64,000 bases of DNA, taken from Styela clava (taxonomy: Eukaryota; Chordata; Ascidiacea; Stolidobranchia; Styelidae). Shown here piece after piece: positions 9,976 through 24,400 of this stretch; position 1 is the stretch's first letter; every line of letters begins with the position of its first letter. The DNA lies in contig NC_135254.1 of assembly GCF_964204865.1 (NCBI RefSeq), forward strand, positions 15,071,001 to 15,135,000, in the 5' to 3' direction. The notes under the pieces are model-generated. The model had not been told where the DNA came from, made no database searches, and worked only from the letters and a program-made list of their open reading frames with translations. The position numbers were made by a program, and so were the translations under genes.

Positions 9976-12100
9976 ATTTTAGATTGAAAGGTGTTGTCAA
10001 AAGAAGTGGTACGGTACCGGTATCAAACCGGGGTCTCGTGTAGTTTCGTACCTAACGTACTTCTAGTGGGCGTAGCAGGACAACTTTTCGATGTCAATCC
10101 TAACCCCTATCTGACTAAGTCATCCAAAAATTACCGCACAAAACTCTGACATAATATTTGTATAACCGCATGAATAGAAATTGTACAAATGGAAAGATCA
10201 AATGAATATCAAATAAAAATTACGAATGGTATGTTTGTGTACTTTTATTTAATTTACCATTGTCATAATCAAATGAGTGACGCGATCCCCAAATTTCCAT
10301 CCGCCAATGATGGAGAAATATTGTAAAACATGTTTTATTTTTCGAGTAAATATTTCATGACGATATTGTCTTCAACGATGCCGGGATAACGATAGAATTC
10401 GCAACTGATACTAAATAATATTAAAAAGGTTCATTATTATGCTCTAAATTGTAACAACTGAAAAAATTACTCCTGTTATGTTAAGTCCTGTAAGTCACTA
10501 TCGAAATTGAGAATGGAAACAATTAATAACAACACAATTTGCTTTTAGTTTTATTGCCGATGCGGCGCAAACTATCTCGACTAAATTGAAATATACGATA
10601 ATAAGTGTAAAATATTTTCGATCAAAATCATCCTCAACGTGAACTTCAAGGCGGCGCTAATTGAAACCCTTTCATGTCGACTATAATTTATCACTGTAGT
10701 GAACAACTCTGCGTTTGATTGCGACAAAAAGTAGAACGAGAATATCGGTTGAAAACCGAAGACTTATCGATAGTTAGGGGATCCCCCAAAACAGAAACTG
10801 CAGTTTCGATTCATCCGCTCTTGTAACTTGCGCACTGCGCATCGCACACACACACTCGGCGGGTTTCAAAATTCTCTCGCTTTACAAAAATCTAGATCAC
10901 TATATCAATAATTGATTGATAACTCGCTAATTAATCAATAGGGATCTGGTCCGAGATAAGATGAATGCACATGCAAAATCTGGAGCAGATTTAATCTCGC
11001 TTTCGTGAGATATCGCGTGCATCTAATAGACACACACACAGACACACAGACAGACATACATACAGACAAATACCTATCAATATACTTACCGATCTTAAGA
11101 TCGATAAGTAATAATTGTAAAATGTTTCAAATTAAAACGTGGATGGCGGCGCTAGAACTTGTGCGCTATATTCGGTATTGTTATAAAAACGAAAAACGAT
11201 ATACGATAGTCGCGAAATTCGAATTGGACATCCCCGCTTCAATCACTCTATTAAATTGACCTGAAAAGAACAAATATCACTACACCCGTTTTTTATTTTT
11301 GGTTTTCGGTCTTTCGTATGTAGAAAATCTTACGTTAGTCGAAGCAATATGTTCACCTAAAGAATTTTCGCAAGTTGGATTTTTTGTATCCAGAGCCCTT
11401 CGTAGGTAGAGTTTCCACTGTATTCTCATTTGTCGCATCTATTTTTCATAAAAGTTGTTTGTTCATTAATTAAAGAGTACCGGTATTAAAATGAATTGGG
11501 TAAGTAAACTTATGCCTGTATGTGATGGATCACATGCTCAGAGCAAAGAATATACAAAAATTTCCGGTCTATGTGAGTAAACGGCATAAGCTAACTGCTC
11601 CAAACAAAAATGTGATGTGAAAATACAGCCCAAGTTTTTTAAATAAAAGTGTGTCTTGCGCTGAACGCTATCCCCTTTTAGCCATGAGGCATGTCTGCTT
11701 AGTTGAAAATTGAGTAAGTTTGATTTAAACTATACGCGTCTGTCAAAAAAATTTTATTCCGCATCAAACTTTTTCTTTTAAAAACATAAAATTTCCACAT
11801 AAAATTTGGTAGAATAGAAATCAAAATACTGTGTGGTGACTGAACACGTTGAATATTTGCGTAAAATAATGTAGTTGTTTGAGATGACTGGCTCTAAGTT
11901 TGAATTTGGGTTAATTTCAGAATTGTGAGATTCTATTGAAGGCTTCAAATGAAACGAGTAATATTTCTTTTGATCTATGTGCTAGCCTAGAATGCACCTG
12001 GGCATTATTGTTATTATTCATTACTAAGGGTGTGTATTATGCAAGAGAAACACTGTAGTAGGCTATATTAGGTAGTTTTGGCTATCACTGCATACTGGAC
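9976..12100. other. intergenic region upstream of the dynein gene
   Basis: AT-rich sequence without a recognisable coding region. A CA/GA-type microsatellite (ACACACACAGACACACAGAC and on) lies at about 11028-11070. The short ORF at 11005-11259 spans this simple repeat and is not credible. Confidence 0.4.
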
Positions 12101-12106
12101 CTTCAC

Positions 12107-12154
12107 TGGCAACCAGACGAGGGGATGTGGGTTGCCAATGCCGGCATATAAAAA
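12107..12154 (+). promoter_or_regulatory. candidate ciliary-gene promoter: paired RFX-like half sites and TATA-like box
   Basis: TGGCAACC (12107-12114) and GGTTGCCA (12130-12137) are exact inverted half sites 15 bp apart. They match the GTTGCC/GGCAAC halves of the X-box bound by RFX factors, which control many intraflagellar-transport genes. TATAAAAA follows at 12147-12154, about 290 bp upstream of the DYNC2H1 start. The half-site spacing is wider than a classical X-box (1-3 bp), so binding is inference. Confidence 0.35.
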
Positions 12155-12393
12155 GCTAAAACTGAATGTATATTTTATACACTGTATGCATAATGCAGGG
12201 GGCGGTCGATAAATATGATCACTGCCAGATTTTGTCTTTCTCTTTCAACCATTTTTATATATTGAAATATGTTGAACTGACTAGCTATTGTTTTAAGCCA
12301 TCTTGTCAGGTTTGTTCTAGCAGGTATTACTATGGTTCCTATTTTATTGAAAGGTCTGTTTGAAATTACATTTCTTCATTTTCTGTATTTTTT

Positions 12394-12395
12394 AG
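12394..12395 (+). promoter_or_regulatory. possible 3' splice or trans-splice acceptor upstream of DYNC2H1
   Basis: TTCATTTTCTGTATTTTTTAG ends at 12395, 51 bp before the ATG. It could end a 5' UTR intron or accept a spliced leader. If used, the TATA-like box at 12147 would not be the direct start of the mature 5' end. Confidence 0.35.
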
Positions 12396-12415
12396 TTTAT
12401 TAAATACTTAATAAA

Positions 12416-12457
12416 ATGAGTGTATATCTGAGCCATAAAAACAGACATGTCGCGTGA
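12416..12457 (+). other. 13-codon uORF overlapping the DYNC2H1 start codon
   Basis: An ATG at 12416 opens a frame of 13 codons that ends in TGA at 12455-12457, eight bases past the main ATG at 12447 and in a different frame. The context AAAATGA is favourable. Such an overlap could reduce translation of the main frame if the transcript includes it. Confidence 0.5.
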
Positions 12458-15400
12458 CGTGAGAAAGAATTATATATTCAATTTGATTGAAAATCACTTT
12501 GGTGATGTTTCTGATACAGCAAAACAGTTTGGGAATGTTGCGGAATTGAATTCATTTTTGGATGATGGGAATACTACCGTCCTTACCGTTATACAAAATG
12601 CACCAAAAAGTATTGTCTTTACAAACAATCTCAATGGAGATTCCAAACAGCAAAATTTACTTGTGTTTTACAAGTCACGACCAGAGCCAATCACAGATGA
12701 TAATATTCGCACAAATATTATGATGTCTACTATGTCTGATCCAGTGAATGGATTCTATCAAAGTTTACAGAGGGTGTTTGGTCCTGTTTTGCTTCAAAAT
12801 ACAAGAAACCTAGACCCAAAATTGCAGCAATTACTAGAAGATTTGGAACGTGGATTAGGAAATCATATCAGGAAAGGTGATGCTTCCAGTAACTCAAAAT
12901 CTGCCAGAGACTCTGATATATCGGATATTCTCGTCCCGATGGACGAAGTTAAATATTGGGAAGATCTGGCTATGACTGGATTACGTTTAGAGATTAAAGA
13001 GCGTGCACAAAGTTTTGTTGAGATTTTGCAACCTCTAGCAAAGTTATACTCAAATATTGACAGTCATAGTCTGAACGATGGGCCAGAGTTAATTGCGCAG
13101 ACGCAAGATGCACTGGATGAAATATGGAAACAGACCGATGTTAATGCTTATCCTGAGCCTAGAATGGTTCACTTTTTGGAAATAATTGGTAGTGAGTTGT
13201 GTCGCTTCATACAAAGACGCTTGGCTACTTTGTTTAAATCAGTTTGGTCAGATTCATACCCAAATGTGAAAGATGCTTTACGACAATCAATAACAATGGG
13301 CGAACGTTGGTGCTCAACAGTTGATATCCTCACTGACCACATGTGGAAACAATATCCACCTCACCCTTGGCAGTCGGGGAAATTAAGACTTCCATATGTT
13401 GAAAATGTCGTTGCAAGACTCATTTCCATCAGTGAGATAAGAACTGTCAATGAGCAGTTGATGCAGCTTTTGTCTCCGATGGAAAGAGAGCGACTTTCGG
13501 TTTCTGACCAGTTAGAGGATTCTTTTAAAGATGTTTCTTCTTTGTATTACAATGCTTATACAGAGCCTGCTTACAAAGCTGCTATTGCAAATTATCATCG
13601 TGATATGCGGCCTGCAGAAGACGCTGTAGCAAATAAGTTACGTCTTCGGTTAAAAAACACAACAGGACAAGTTCATCAATTGCTGCGAGAGTTCCAACAA
13701 TTCAGAGAATTGATAAAACGACCAAATATAAGTCAAGCACTTACTGCTGAACGAGAAACTCTCCTTGGACAATTGATGGACTATATCAAAACTTTGAAAA
13801 GTGATTTTAAATCGAAATCTAAAAATTCAAGTGATCTTCCGAAAGGTAAAAACCTTCCTGAAGTTGTCAACAGTATAGTTTGGATTCAGCAGCAAGAATC
13901 AAAAGTTAAGGAATTGATGAAGGCATCTTCAGAACTTCTTGGATCATTACCAGGATTTGAAAAACTAAAACAAGCTTGTGAAAAGCTTCAAGAGGACATG
14001 GACGCTTACAAACAAGACCGATATCAAGGCTGGTGTGAAGAAATGTTGTTTTCACTCAATGATCCAAACGACCCAGTAAGCATAAGAAGTTCAAGTCGCG
14101 TAATGGAATTGGATCACAGGGATGGAAAACTGCATGTTCATTACAGTGAACGACTCGTTGGATTGCTTCGTGAGGTTCGGCAATTAGCGGCGTTCGGTTT
14201 TCGTGTACCAGGAAAGATACAGACTGCTGTATCATATGCACAACGATTTTACAAGCACGCTGTTATTCTCAAACAAGTTGCACATTTTTACAATACAATT
14301 GACCAACAAATGATTCCAAGTCAGCGACCCATGATGCTCGATTCTGCTCTCAATTTTGAGAGAATTATTAAGAAACCGAAGGCTGCTAGTAAGACAACAC
14401 AGGAAGGAAAATTGCATATTACATGGGATAAACCAGAAGAATTGGAAGAATATATCAAAAAACTGCAATCTGCAGCACAGAAATTGACAATGGAAAACCG
14501 ACAATATCGTAGACAACACAGCATAATATGTGACAAAGTTGTAGCTTTGATGACAATCGATTTATTGCAAAACCAACCGAAATGGAAAGAATCATTATCT
14601 GAAATGCGGCGGTCAATCGGCGATATTCAACAAAAAAACAATATCAATCCTTCAAGTATGAAGCCCTGGAAAGCACACTGGAATCGGCAACTATACAAAG
14701 CTTTGGAACATCAATATCAAATGGGTTTAGAAGCATTAAATCAGAATTTACCAGAGTTCAAGGTAGATCTGGTTTTCAGACAAGAAATGTTGCAATTTAA
14801 GCCTCCATTTGAGGAGATCCGATCACGATTTTATAAAGAAATGAAAAAGTTCATCAACATTCCGAACATTTTTCGTGGAATGACAGAAACTGGTGAAGAT
14901 CCTGTAACAACTGGCCAAGCCGTATTTCCATTAATGATAGATCGAAACGCTGAAGGTTTTTCTACTATATATTCAAAAGCAGAAGATTTGTTCAAGCGCC
15001 TCATCAAAGTCAAAGAACAGTTTACAGATTTGGTTATTATCGGACAAGTTCGGGTTGAGGAACTCGTAAAAAAACATTGCAACACATATGAAGAATACGA
15101 AAAAAATTTCAGGATGGTTAAACTGAAAGGAAAGGAGGTTGAAAAATTGCCCACTTCGTTCAAAGTGGATTGTATATCGGTTTCTGCAACACCAGTCAAA
15201 ACATCTATTGATGACCAACTTCAACGTTTGTTCGACGCACTGCTTGATGGATTGAGAGAAACTGTGACATTGACTGTAAAAGAAATTGAAGCATTTGTAA
15301 ATGATGCGTCGGAATCATTAAATAAAATGCCTCAGACAGTTGAGGAAATTGGAGAAGCAAACGAAAAGCATACAAAATTGAGAAACGACCTTCCAACAAT

Positions 15401-18400
15401 GCAAGCTAAATATGAAAAAGCAGAAAAATTCAACACTCTTTTGCGTAAAATGTGTGGTGAAGGAGTAGGACAAGCATTGGCATCTTTGAGATCAAAATGG
15501 GATACCTTGGACGTGATGATGGAGTCACACCACGAAGTTATCCAGGGTCAAATTGCCGTAATGAAAGCTGGAATTGAGACCAAAGTCCAAGTATATTGTA
15601 CAGATCTAGAAAAGTTTTCTCAACGTTGGAAACAACTCAAACCAGGTGATGATATTATCGAATCTGGAGATAGATCAAAGTTCACCGCTGCAATTGATGA
15701 TATAAAAAGTCGAAAGGAAGAATTCACCGATTTACAGAATCGAAAAGAGAAATTGATTCAAGAGTGTCAACATTTTGACATTTCGCCACCAGATTTATCT
15801 GAAGTCGATGAACTTCGTGTTGACATAGAAGGGTGTGAGGCCATTTGGTTATTATATGAAGATTTTAGTAACGGACTTGAAGAAATGTCGAAACAGGACT
15901 GGATCTCATTCAGAAGTAAATCTCACATGCTTGATGATTTTTTGACCAGTTGGGATGATAGACTACGTCAAGATCCGTCAACAATGACTATTAAAATACA
16001 AGAGGAAGTTGCTACGTACAAAGAATTGGTGCCTGCCTTAAAATATGTTCGTGGCGAACATTTATCACAAGACCATTGGATTGATTTATTTCAAATTATT
16101 GGTTTACCCCGAGGAACTACATTAGAAAAATTACTTTTCAAGAATATTTTATCTGTAGCAAAAAATATCATTTCGAAAGTATCTGAATTGAAAGAGTTGA
16201 ACAGCAGAGCACAGGGAGAGGTTTCAATTCGAGAAGCTCTGAGAGATCTTGATAAATGGGGTGCGTCTGCTGTTTTCACTCTCACTGATTACCAAGATTG
16301 TGAAGGTAAAAGTTTACGAATTATTAAAGATTGGAAGGAAATTGTAAACGAGGTCGGAGATAACCAATGCTTATTGCAATCGCTGAAAGATTCACCTTAT
16401 TTTAAAGGCTTTGAAGATCGTGCCACTAGCTGGGAAACTAAGCTCGCACAATTAGATGAGTTTTTGCATAAACTAAACTCAATACAACGCAAGTGGGTTT
16501 ATCTGGAACCGATTTTTGGGCATGGTGCTCTACCACAAGAGCAGAGCAGATTTGGACGAGTAGATCAAGAGTTTCGTGCTATTATGTCTGATATATCTCG
16601 AGACAATCGTGTTGTATCTCTAGTTGGGCGTTCGGGAATGCAATCTCAATTGACAACAATGTTAGATCAGTTGCAAAGATGCCAAAGGTCATTAAACGAA
16701 TACCTTGAGGAGAAAAGAGATTCATTCCCTAGATTCTATTTCATTGGTGATGATGATTTGTTGGAAATACTTGGTCAGTCAACAAAACCAACTGTGATAC
16801 AATCCCATCTCAAAAAACTTTTTGCTGGTATCCATCGTGTTGTGTTTGACGATAATCAGCAAAACATAAAATCAATGTGCAGTCTTGATGGTGAAATTGT
16901 CGACATGAAATCAGCAATAAGACTCACTACTAACGTTGAAGAATGGTTGGAAGATCTATCAAAAGGAATGAAAGACACTTTACATGATTTGCTGTACAAG
17001 TGTATTGGAATTTTACTTGGCAATAAAGGAAATTTAGATCCATCACAATTTCCGTCACAAGTGTTATGCATTGCCGAACAAGTGCGCTTTACGGAACGCT
17101 GTGAGTCAGCTCTGAGTAATCGTGAACTACCAAATTTCAAAAATGAACTTAACAAGCAATTGCAATCCTACACATCTGTATTTGTAAGCTCACAAGACCA
17201 AGATGACGATTCCCAAGTATTAAAATTGAAGCTCAAAGCTTTAATTCTTGATATTATTCATTGCATAGATGTTGTTTCACAGCTAATAGAAGGGAACATC
17301 AGCTCAACATCTGAATGGATGTGGCAAAAGCAACTTCGCTATTACATAAAATCAAAAGCTGGTATTATGCGAATGGTCGATGCCGAATTCGCATACACAT
17401 ATGAATACCAAGGTAACGCACCTAAATTGGTCCATACCCCATTGACTGATAAATGCTATTTGACTTTAACACAAGGAATGCGACTGGGCCTTGGTGGAAA
17501 CCCATATGGCCCTGCTGGAACTGGAAAAACTGAATCGGTGAAAGCTCTTGGTGGACTGTTTGGACGACAAGTTCTTGTATTCAATTGTGATGAAGGTATT
17601 GATGTGAAATCTATGGGTAGAATTTTTGTCGGACTGGTAAAATGTGGAGCTTGGGGATGTTTTGATGAATTTAACCGATTAGAAGAAGCTGTACTTTCAG
17701 CTGTTTCTATGGACATTCAAGTTATACAAGCTGCATTGAAAAAAAAAGCACAGGTTGTGGAACTACTTGGCAGAAAGGTTGATATCGACCCAAATTCTGG
17801 TATTTTCATCACTATGAACCCGGCTGGTAAAGGATATGGAGGACGTCAAAAACTTCCTGACAATTTAAAGCAACTATTTCGTCCTGTAGCAATGTCTAGG
17901 CCAGATAATGAGCTAATCGCAGAAGTCATTCTATTCTCTGAAGGATTTCAGGAGGCAAAAGCATTAGGAAGGAAACTTGTAGCGGTTTTCAATCTCTCAC
18001 GTGAACTTTTGACCTCACAACAGCACTATGATTGGGGTCTCCGAGCTTTGAAAACTGTACTCAGAGGAAGTGGACAAATGTTGCAAACATTGAGAACTGA
18101 AAACGGTCAAGGCGAGGGTGGAGCATTGGATATAGAAAAAGAAAGCCTAGCTGTCGTACAAGCACTGCGTTTAAATACTATTTCAAAACTGACGTTTTCA
18201 GACAGTGAGCGCTTTGATGCGTTGGTAAAAGATGTTTTTAAGGGTGTGCCTTTTGTGGGCGTGTCTCAAGAACAACTCAAGGATGCAATTAAGCTCACTT
18301 GTGAAGAAATGAAATTATCATTACAAGAACGACAAGTTAAGAAAACGTTGGAACTTTATGAGCAATTGAAACAGAGAATGGGAGTAGTTGTTGTCGGTCC

Positions 18401-21400
18401 GAGTGGCTCCGGAAAATCAACTTTGTGGCAAATATTGCAAGGCGCCTCAGCAAAACTGGGACAAGTCATCAAACTTCACACTGTCAATCCTAAAGCAATG
18501 CCACGTACACAATTACTTGGACAAATCGATATTGATACCAGAGAATGGTCAGACGGTGTTTTGACCAACAGTGCAAGAGAAGTGATTCGTGAAGATAGTG
18601 ATGTGCATTCATGGATCATCTGTGATGGTGATATTGACCCTGAGTGGATCGAGTCTCTGAATTCTGTTTTAGATGACAATAGGTTATTGACTATGCCATC
18701 GGGAGAGAGGATCCAATTTGGACCGAACATAAATTTTTTATTTGAAACTCATGACTTGAGCAGTGCATCGCCAGCTACAATTTCTCGAATGGGAATGATC
18801 TTTTTAAGTGATGAAGACGCAGATGTCAAAGCACTTGTTCATACTTGGATGCAAAAACAACCAGAACATCTTCATATCAAACTTGAATCGTGGTTTGAAG
18901 ATTTCTTTTATCGAGCTCTTGACTGGGTTCGAAGGTCAAATGATATGGTTGTTGAATCTAGTTTAGTTGGTAGCGTCCTAAATGGTCTTTCCCATTTGCA
19001 TGGTGTAAAAACTAAAACTGGATTTTTGGTTGCATTATTGAAAGGACTAGGTGGAAATTTAAGCACATCTGCCAGGGAAGATTTTGCGAAGGAAATATTT
19101 CAATGGGGTCATGAGAATTTACCAGATCAAAGACACCCACTGAATGCCTACTATAATGAAGATCTTGATACTTTGGATTGCTTTAAAGTTGATTTATCTC
19201 AGGCTGAATCTTTTGCCAGTGACATTCAAAACATGGAGGAATTGCCTGTTGTGAAAACTGTCGAAATGCAAAGAAATATTGACTATGTTCTTCCATGGTT
19301 ACAAAGCGGAAATCGACAACCTTTTATGGTCGTCGGACCTGATGGATGTGGCAAGTCTATGCTTTTGAAGGAATGTTTTTCACGAATTCGGTCAACTCAA
19401 GTTGCCATGATTCACTGTAATGCACAAACATCTCCTGTTCATTTAGTTCAAAAACTGCAACAAGCTTGTATGACTATAAGTGGCGGAGCTTCTGGAGGTC
19501 GTACTTTGCGTCCCAGGGACTGTGAAAACCTAGTACTCTATTTAAAAGATATCAATCTACCGAAACCTGACAAGTGGGGCACAAGCCAACTTATTGCATT
19601 TCTGCAACAGATTTTAACATATCATGGATTTTACGATGAGACGAATGAGTGGGTCGGTCTGGATGGAATACAAATCGTTGCATCTATGAATGCTGCAAGT
19701 ACCTTAGGTAGGCATAAGCTTACCTCACGTTTCACATCTCGTGTGAGAATCATTAGTGTTGACTATCCGGGGAGTGATGAATTGTCACTAATTTATGGTG
19801 CCTATTTAGGACCGATCTTACATCATGATGCAGTGTTGAGGCAGCATCCTGTTTGGGGATCAAGAGCAAAAATCCAACAACTTGCATCGTCTATGATTCG
19901 AATTTATGAAGAAGTGAGATCAAATTTTTTGGCAGATGATCATGGTCATTATGTTTTTACTCCGAGAGATCTATCTCAGTGGTGTACATCTTTGCTGCGT
20001 TATGATGATAACAGCGTGAGTGGTTCGGATAGCAGAAGCGCCGATGCTCTACTTAGAGTTTGGGCATATGAGGGCGCTAGACTTTTCCGTGATCGAATTG
20101 TAGACACAAGAGGACGTCATCGTTTTGATTCTATAATTTCTGGGATATTAATGAACGATTGGTCTTCGAATGTTTATGAAAACATGAATAAGAGTTACTA
20201 TGTGACTTGGGGTGCCAGACAAGAATCACACAGTGATAAATTTCTTCCCAAACATGGAAAACAACTTGGAAACCTCGCAGTGTCTGATTTGAAAGACATA
20301 ATATCTAAAGGCATTGCTACATACAAGCGAGATGTACGAGAAATTGATATTCTGGTTTTTGAAGAGGTTTTGGAGTACATGGCACGAGTTGATCGTATTT
20401 TGACTCGCCCTGGAGGCAGTTTTCTTCTAGCTGGTAGAACAGGCGTCGGTCGTCGAACTGCTATCTCTGTTGTCGCCAACATGCACCAAATGACTGTCTT
20501 TACTCCTAAAGTGACCCGGATATATGGCATGAAGCAATTTAAAGCTGATATTAAAAGTCTAATGCAACTTGCAGCCATTGAGGGAGAGCAAGTCGTTCTT
20601 ATACTAGAAGATTTTCAACTGGTTGATCCTGCTTTTCTAGAACTTATCAACAGCTTGCTATCGGCAGGTGAGGTCCCTGGTTTGTATGCCTCTGAGGAGT
20701 TGGACCCGCTTCTTTCCCCATTACGAGATGAAGCATCACAAGATGGACATCGTGGACCAATGTATAACTATTTTGCAAAACGTGTGATGAGTAACCTTCA
20801 TATTGCTTTAATAATGGATGTTGATTGTGAAAGTTTTGCGATCAATTGTGAAAGCAATCCTGCGTTGTATAAGAAGTGTACTGTGCAGTGGATGGAAGGA
20901 TGGGGAAAAACAAGTATGGAACAGTTACCAGAAATGTTACTCAGCCATGAACTACCAGCAGATTCGAAACTGAACAAAAGTTTGGTTCAAAATTTTGTGA
21001 AAATTCATAACTCGACCAAGCGCCAAAATCAATATTCGACTCCTCGAAGGTACATGACATTCTTACGTACTTACCAAAGTGTGTATTTAGAGAAGAAACG
21101 TTCACTCCAGAAAAAGCAATCCCATCTTCAAGCTGGTTTGTCCAAATTGAACGAAGCAGCATCTCATGTGGATAGCTTGAAGCAGAAGGCCGCAGATCAA
21201 AGTCGTCTTCTTGCAGAGAAACAAAATGAAGCAGATACTGCACTTAGAGACATCACAGTGAAAATGGATAACGCTAGCGGACAAAAAAGTGAAATGGAAG
21301 TTTTAAAACAAAAAGCAGCAGAGGAGAGAATGAATATTGACAAGAGGAAAAAGGCGATTGATATTGAATTACGTGAAGTGCAACCACTTATCGAATCTGC

Positions 21401-24400
21401 TAAAAAAGCTGTTGGCAATATTAATCCCACCACTCTTGCAGAAATCCGAGCTCTGAGAATGCCACCTGATACCATCAGAGATATTTTAGAGGGAGTTTTA
21501 CGTCTCATGGGTATTTTTGATACTTCTTGGGTTAGTATGAAGAGTTTTCTTGCAAAACGTGGAGTGAAAGAAGATATCATGTCTTTTGATGCTCGCAGAA
21601 TAACTCCTGAAATTCGTGAATCAGTTGATGAGTTACTGGATCGAAATAAAGCAAGCTTTGAGACAAAAAATGCAAAGCGTGCATCTACTGCTGCTTTACC
21701 ACTCGCTGAATGGGTCAAGGCAAATATAAAATTCTCAAAAGTACTTGAAAGAATTGAACCACTTGAAAAAGAGCAAGAAAAGCTGCAGAAAAGTCTGGAA
21801 AAAGCAGAGTCGCGCACAAGAAAATTGGCAGAAAAACTAAAAGTTGTGAACCAGGAAGTGCAGGAATTGAAAGATCGTTTCGAACGTGGAACTATGGAAG
21901 CTGCTAAACTAAAAGTGGATCTGGATGAAGCAAACAAAACTATTACAGCTGCAGAAACACTCGTAAGTAAATTATCTGGCGAAAGAGATCGTTGGAACAT
22001 ACAAGTTAAAGCTCTTTCATTTGAGCTTGAAACTTTGCCTGCACGGGTACAACTTGCTGCTGCATTTATCAACTATTTGGCAGCTGCACCAGAAGATGTT
22101 CGTAGAGAACGGCTGGCTGATTGGCAAGAAATTACTGGTATGCAAGGGTTTGATGTTCGACGATTTATGAGCACTGAAAGCCAGCAGTTGGAATGGAAAT
22201 CTGAAGGTTTGCCATCAGATAACCTATCACTCGAGAATGCTCTTGTTATATTACATGGAAAACTCCAACCGTTTTTGATTGACCCTTCATCCAGAGCAAC
22301 CGAATGGTTGAAAATTCACCTTAAAGATACAAGACTTGAAGTTATCAATCAGCAAGATGCAAATTTTGCTAATGCTTTGGAATTGGCTGTTAGATTTGGC
22401 AAGACACTCATTATTCAGGAAATGGATCAAGTAGAACCTATTTTGTATCCGTTGTTGAGGAAAGATTTAGTCAGTATGGGACCACGATATGTTGTCCAGT
22501 TGGGAGAAAAAACTGTTGATTATAATGAAGATTTCAGGCTTTTCATGACAACAAGAAATCCTCTTCCTGATATTGCTCCTGATGCTGCAAGCATCATCTC
22601 AGCGATCAATTTTACGACTACAAGAGCAGGATTGACGAGCCAACTTTTAACGCTAACACTTCAACATGAAAAACCTGAGTTAGAGCATAAGAAAACAAAA
22701 CTTTTGGCAAATGAAGAAAGACTGAAAATTGAACTTTCAAAGTTGGAGGAAAGCCTATTGGAACAACTTGCTGAAGCACAGGGAAATATTCTTGAAAATA
22801 AAACACTACTTGATAGTTTGAATCAGACGAAAAGCAGTAGCAACACGATCACAGAGTCTCTTAAAGATTCACAGGAAATGGAAGTATCTTTAGACCAAGA
22901 AAGAAATGCATTTTTGCCTGTCGCTGAAGCAGGAAGCAAAATGTTTTTTGTTATCATCGATTTATCAAAAATTAATAACATGTATCGTTTTAGTCTGTCT
23001 TCATTTTTACGACTCTTTGAGAAAACTCTCGAGTTGAAATCTGACTTTGAAAATACTGAAGCAAGGATTAAATCACTCAGCAATCGTTTGCAATCTTTGG
23101 TTTATGAAAGTATATCCCAGTCACTTTTTAAAGCTGACAGATTGATGTTTGCATTGCATTTAGTTCGAGGAACAAAACCAGGACTTTTCAAAGACAAGGA
23201 ATGGGAACATTTCCTAGGGCTGCTTGTTTCTGGTAGGGAAATGAATGGAGAAAACAAGAAGAAGGTGCAGGGTGAAATACCTATATGGATTGACCAGGAG
23301 AGGCATCGTGCAGTTTCTCAACTGAAAGCAAATTTTCCTTCCCTCTATCAAACTATGAATTTGCAAGACAGTGGATTGTGGATGACATTTTCTCGTAGTT
23401 CAAAATGTGAGCAAGAGATACCGACAAGTGTTGCGACCAAGACATCAAATTTTCAACATTTGTTGATGGTGCAAGCATTGCGTTCTGATAGACTGCAAAG
23501 TGCTATGTCACTTTTTGCATCTCAAGCCCTTGGTGTTCGTGAGCTTTCATCACCAGGCGGTAGTCTTAAACAGATATATGATGATACATTACCAACTGAA
23601 CCAGTTTTAATTGTGATATCTCCAGGAGCAGATCCTTCTCAAGAACTACAAGAATTAGCTGCTGCCACTATAGGTGCAGAAAATTATTTCCAGGTCGCCA
23701 TGGGCCAGGGACAAGCTGACATAGCCAAACAACTCCTCAAAGAAGCAGCGAGAAGTGGTCACTGGTTATGCCTGAAGAATTTACATTTAGTAACATCTTG
23801 GCTGCCTTTGCTTGAAAAGGAGTTGAATTCCTTAAAACCTCATGATAATTTCAGATTATGGCTCACTTCAGAAGTTCATCCTAAATTTCCAACAATTTTA
23901 CTTCAATCCAGTTTCAAAGTTACATATGAGTCGCCTCCTGGAATCAAAAAGAATTTGTTGAGGACGTATGATAGCTGGAGCTCTGATTTTGTTAACGGAA
24001 CATCAGGAAAATCATCAATAGTTCGATCACAAGCATTATTTGCTCTTGCTTGGCTTCATGCAGTCGTTCAAGAGCGTAGAAATTTCATTCCACAAGGCTG
24101 GACCAAATTTTATGAGTTTTCTCTTGGTGATTTGCGGGTAGCTGCGGATGCTGTCGACAGGCTTTGCAGTGGACAGAAAGTGCATTGGGATTTCATGCAC
24201 GGGTTGATGGAAAATGCAATCTATGGTGGACGTGTGGATAATAATTTTGACATGCGTGTGCTCTCTTCTTACTTGCGTAAGTACTTTGATTCTGGATTGC
24301 TTTCTGGCGGACAGAGCAGGCGGAAATTGGTAGGAAATGTATCACTACCTTCATCCACAAATATCCGAGACTATATTGAAACTATAGAATCATTGCCTGA

